Assembly (NCBI RefSeq): GCF_000237925.1
Contig: NW_017386061.1
Location: 492,125 to 556,124 of the forward strand
Length of the DNA: 64,000 bases
Source: Schistosoma mansoni
Taxonomy: Eukaryota > Platyhelminthes > Trematoda > Strigeidida > Schistosomatidae
Direction: 5' to 3'
Part shown: piece by piece, positions 55,001 through 61,000 of the stretch
How the letters are laid out: each line of letters opens with the position of its first letter
How positions within the stretch are numbered: the stretch's first letter is position 1
Position numbers and translations under genes: made by a program
The notes under the pieces: generated by a model
What the model was told of the DNA's origin: nothing
Seen by the model: only the letters and a program-made list of their open reading frames with translations
Database searches by the model: none

Positions 55001-58000
55001 ATAACTCTCAACAACAGGTTCCAAGCTTTACAGGATCTACTGAAACAACAAGAAACTACTATGGAGGACAACTGAAAAGGGATCAAAGAAGCACTAGCTT
55101 CAACGTGTCAGGAGGTTCTGGGTCGCAACAAGCATCATCATAAAGGATGGATCTCTACGGGAACCCTGGACAAGATTCAAGAAAGGAAGAACAAGAAGAC
55201 AGCAATTAACAACAGCCCAACAACAGCACAGAAAGTCAAGGCACAAAGAAAACGGAAAAGAGGAAGGCCGAAGAACACATTGTGTCGGGAACCGGAAGCA
55301 GACATGAAAAGGATGAATAGTAACTGGTTAGTCATTTATTTATTCATGTAACATTTTACACTAAAAATCAGAGTTGATAATAAATCGAGTAGTGTTCCCG
55401 TTGACTTGTCTTCTCTCTCTATCGCCTGCTTATCAGACAATCAGGTGATAGGATAGTTTTCGTCTCTCTACCCCATGTACTTAGTCTCACTTCCAGATCT
55501 AAACAAGTTATCCTCTGCATATTAGTGCGTAGGCAGATCAAGGACGTAACAAGTTTGTTTCAATTTTGTAAAGTTCGTCTACAGTGCAAGCCAAACATTT
55601 ATTTGTCAAACAAAGAAAGATTATACTGCACAACACTACGTTTGTATTTCGTACGGCTGTGAAACAGTCTCCGAAATTACAGATTATGTGCAGGTTGTTA
55701 ATATCTCACCATAAATGTTTTCAAATTATTTCTCCTATAAGATGAAACCACCGAGTGAATAATGCTAAGACTAAACTGAGGATCAAGCACATTTGATAAA
55801 TCAGTTGATGAAGTTTATAAAACTTATAGACTAAGGTTGATGTGGTATGTGCTATCCATTCTCAGCCACCATCTACGCAGATGCGGTATCCTTACTTATT
55901 TTTTTCTGAGACTTATGTTTTAACTTACCACCGTAATTTATACAGTCACTTCAATATCTTTGATTTCAGTTTTGTCAAGTCTCGCTCTTTTGTGTCAGGT
56001 TTGATGTTGACTGACTGATTTTAATCACACACACCAACATACACATCGTACATAAATCAACACTTTTTTAACAAGATGCAAAATAAACTTACTTTATTAT
56101 TTAATGAAGCTGTGTGCACAATAGTTCTACTTAATTGACATAATTCTTGTGCATAATTTTCATGTTCAATTAAATTCCAAACACGATCTCTTGAGTTAGA
56201 ATCTAGCACAATATTAGCATATCGACTGAATGCATGCAACGAATCATCTTCAGCCAATTCAATTAAACAAATACCAACTAAACGTCTAGGATAGGTTTTA
56301 TTCTTATTATTATTATTACTACCACTACCACTATTACTATGATTGTTGATCGATGAATCTGGTTTATTATGGCGACGATAACGATCATCATAATTATCAT
56401 CATTTGAGAATGTATGATCAGTTAAAGTGGGTGAATGAAATATTGATCCTGATGAATTATTATTACTGATATTTCTATGACTGCACTCATTATTGTGTTC
56501 AATATTGTTTTTCATTTCATTCCTATCATCATCACTAGGGAATCGTTTTTCTGGTATTGATTCAAGTGTAGTAAGTGTTTCAGATAATGAATCCATTAAA
56601 GTTGTTTTATCATTACCACTAGTAATAAGAGTACTATTATTAGAAGTATTCAGGGGTTTAACAATATTCAACATTCCCGATGATGGCGTTGTTGATGATG
56701 TTAACAATGTACAATTATTTTTAGATTTAACAATATTTGGCGAATAATTATCTTCATCTTCTGCTTCAATAGTATCCAGTAAAATACGCATATTATTATA
56801 CACATCTAATATGTTACCAAATAATACTTGTGTATTATCTTCATTGGTATGTGTACATGTTGTTGTTTGTTGTTCATAAGATGATGTTCCTGCTGTTGAT
56901 GACGATGGATTCACTGATAATATTGGTTCACGAAATACCCGTATCAATAAATTCATTTGTTCTAAACACGTATGCAGAAAACTGCATAATTCATCAACAC
57001 ATCTGAAAAAAAAAGGAAATTTAAAAATCCTTAAACAAATAATAAAAGATATTCATTTACTTATTGATATAACGAATTATATAACTAAGTGAAAATGCAT
57101 ATACACGGTTTTAAGTCATATTTCTGTATAAAATCCAGCTATATCTGTTATAAACTACGAGAACAGAAAGCGATGTATCAAGATACTCGAAAAATGTGTG
57201 TGTTATAACCTCGAAAAAATAAACCGATTTTGTATTAGTTAATGTTGTCCCTGAGTGTGATTATGTTACTTATTGTAGCAAGAGATAATTATCAGGTTCA
57301 CTTATTAAATATTTCGCCTGTAAGACCGATAAACTAATTTACTAATAATGTATTAACTAAATGAATATCGACTGAAATTTTAACGCCTACTGGTCCTCAA
57401 GCTTGTTCCAACACAAAGTATAATCAGAAGAAGAGGTTGGAAAGCTTATTGTTAGGCAGTTGATTATATAACTCAAAGAATGTAGCGTAATTTCCTGACC
57501 ACAACACACCAACATAAATAGGAAATTACAATGTACGTACACATTAGCTGTGAATGTAACTGAACTAAATAATGGGTTAATAATTAACAACCAATAACTT
57601 GAAAAAGATAAAGCTTACAACAGTAATTTATACGTTAAACAAAAGTTTGCAATTAACGGAATATAATGATACAATAATACAAATGTTTAGTAACTGTATA
57701 AATATATAAACAATACATTATATGTGGAAAAATTATATTTGAAATAGTCTCGGCGATTGAAATATAAATAATTCCAACGTTTCGTCCAGCTAACTTGTCT
57801 GGACTTCTCCCCGAAGAACCATTTCATCATAAATAAACAAACACTTAGTTGTACAAAACATAGAACTTAGTGTATATATGAATCAGTTCAAGTTGCCATA
57901 CAACATAAGCACAAGATGAAACTATGAAGACAAATGATGTAGTAGTAGTAGTGGCAGAAACAGCGAGTATCAGTACCAGCGGTAGTCGAAAACACTAAGT

Positions 58001-61000
58001 ATAGACAATAGGATTCAAGCAGAGAGTGAATTTGTATAGTAAAAAACTTTAAGTATTTCAAGGCAGATAGTGAGTGCATCTGTGACATTGCGACCGATTC
58101 TAAACTATACTACCTAACGTCTTCAAACATTGGTGATGAAAATTGCACGAACTTCCGATTATTAAGTCTGGATTTACTTACACAACTCAATTCAAAAGTC
58201 AATGAATTCATGGACTAATGTTAGACCTTATTTTGGTATTAAAAAATACAAACAGAAAATAGACAAAACTAGGACAATGGGATGCACTGATAGAAAGAAA
58301 TGATAGTAAGGTTGTAACTAGTTTACCAGGTACAGATTTATGTACACAAGGGTAGTGGTACTACCTGGATGTTCAAACTGTAATAATTAGAGTGAAAGTT
58401 TGAGCTTAGAACCCGTAGCTTGAAAGTGGAGTGCCAAAACCGCTAATGTGAAAAAAATTAAATGAGAAATAAGTTCATTCTAGTTTTTGATTGAGCATCA
58501 GAAAGATATTTTGTAGTTTACCAAAAATTTTGTGTTTTCGTATTTAATAACACCGAATGGGAAATGCATATGTTTAACTTATGAACAATTTCAATGGACA
58601 ATCTGCTCATTCATAAAACCATAGTCAATTAGTCCATCATATTGTATTTGACAAATATATATAGGGTAAAGTTACTGCATTACAACAGGATAGCGAAATC
58701 ATATTCATACTAATTAATAAATAATTACGATCATTAAAATGAGCTCCCTATACTATTCTCTACTGTAAATGATCATATTACAAAGCAAACCACTTTTTGT
58801 GATGATGACTACTTTTGAAACACTTAATACCTTAAATATATATTATCTAGCACTCAATTTAAGGTGTAGGACATTGGAAAAATTTTAAAAAATTGTTTCA
58901 CTAAACAGATTGGGAATTACATTAACAGGTTATAAAAAGTACTAAAATCTGTACAATTCCTCTAGACCATACACACACAATGCGAAGTGGTGGTTTAGTA
59001 GTTAAGGCGTTTGGCTTCCAGACACTAAGGCCTGGGTTCAAACCCCTCTCCTCCTACTTCGGTTTGGAAACTGGGTAGTATCACTAGCTCTTATAATTGT
59101 AGCCTAAACCCAAGTGCTTGATGAATGAGTTAATTTATTTGTTATCATTTATTGCACATACAACGAGTAAAACTAAGTAACTATTGTTCAGATCCAAACT
59201 GATTTTAAAATACTTGATATTGAGGCAGAGCTTAAAATTTATTTTGACCCCATAAATTGTCTTTTAATGGCTCTTTATAACTAAGACCAAATTGTGGCAA
59301 AAATCACTGTCAATAAAAATCCATCTTTGCTTATAATGCTTGTGAATTAAAGCTATATCGAGGCAATACGCACAGGATGCACATATACCAATAAGAGACT
59401 GATCAATTGCAGTCCTAAAATTCAATGGGAAGATTCAAACAAACAATACCAAGTGAATAAATAGGAATGATTCAAATTCAACTTACTTATCATAGTCTTG
59501 AGGAAAAAGACTAGCTGTTGCTAAACGATGTTCAAACATTCTACGACGCGGTTTAACACGATCTCGATACAAGATAAACAATTTCTACATTACAGAAAAT
59601 AAAATATAGTAATAAAAGTAGTAATAATTTATGTTTTAATTTATATTAAATTATTGCATCTTTAAAAAGAATTCCATCAACTTATGCTAGAAATAGTCTT
59701 GTAAGGAGCCATTTTCCGAAACATTTCAAAGTACAAAGTAATAATAACTCAAATTTCGCTCCTTAAATATCTTATACTCAAATCTGCACGTAATAATTTA
59801 ATAGATATTTAAAGATATATCTCTTTTCAACTATTCGGACGCGGATTAAGAGCATTTAAAATGTTATACTGTCGAAATGCAGAGGAGCTATACACAATAT
59901 ACATAACTAAATTTATGTTCGCAGAAAATTGATTTTAAAACAACTAAAAGTTATCTATTGCGTCATTATTCCCTCACTGGACCACCTTCATTCTGTAAAA
60001 TAATCACATAATCCGTAAATATGGTTAATAAACGTGAAACACATAAAAATACCTTAAATTTGTACACAATTTAGTTATTTATAAACTCTTGAATAAAATT
60101 GTTCAGGTATCTAAAGCGTGAATAATGAATCACTGTATCACGTTCCGTACTGAAATACCAAATAAGGTATGAACTAGTAAACAAACAGAGCCGTAAACTT
60201 TTGCTAACTTGAGTACACAAAACGCTTGTGCCCAAGACATCTAAACTGGTTGTTAAGTTTCGGTAAAGTAAAAGCCCTTGGACTTCTAACAAAATCAGAA
60301 AGTTGAAATGTAAAACAAGCTTTGCTTTCAAATCTAGGACGCCTATACAAATAAAATGTTATGCTTTACAATTACCAATGTCTTTGATATTAGTGATTAT
60401 TTATATTTCCATTGATTAGGTTAATAAACAACATAAATACAACAGTTTTTAAATCTTACTAAAAATCTACTCAAGGCACTAATTAGGTGAAAGTACTTCG
60501 ATGCATTCTTCTAGCTTTATTGGACATCATAAGTATTTCTGGCTAACGTGAAGTGCTTTGATTATAAGGAGTGTAACAAAGTTAGTAATTTTATCAAATG
60601 TAATTAAAAACTAGAGTAGTATGCTTTCAAAGCAATAATTTAACTATAAATAGTGTTGAAGATGGATTTTAGTTTTGTTTGTGAGAAAAATATGCACTAC
60701 GTATTTTATTTTCACAGTAAGTAGATAGATAGGTTGTATGATATTCATAGTTGCATGGTTTACTTACAAAAAGAAATTTTAATGCAAGGGATACAAAAGA
60801 ACATTCAGATGCCCGGAATAAACACTACGTAACTGAACTGAGGCCAATCAATAGAAAATTTGGCTACTACTCGGATAAATTTAAATTAAACAAAAGTACA
60901 TCCCTGTATGACCTAAAAAACCACATACGACTAAAGAGATTGGACCAAAGTCTGAAATTTCAAAACAACAATGAGCGTAGGTATGGATGAAATTAAATCA

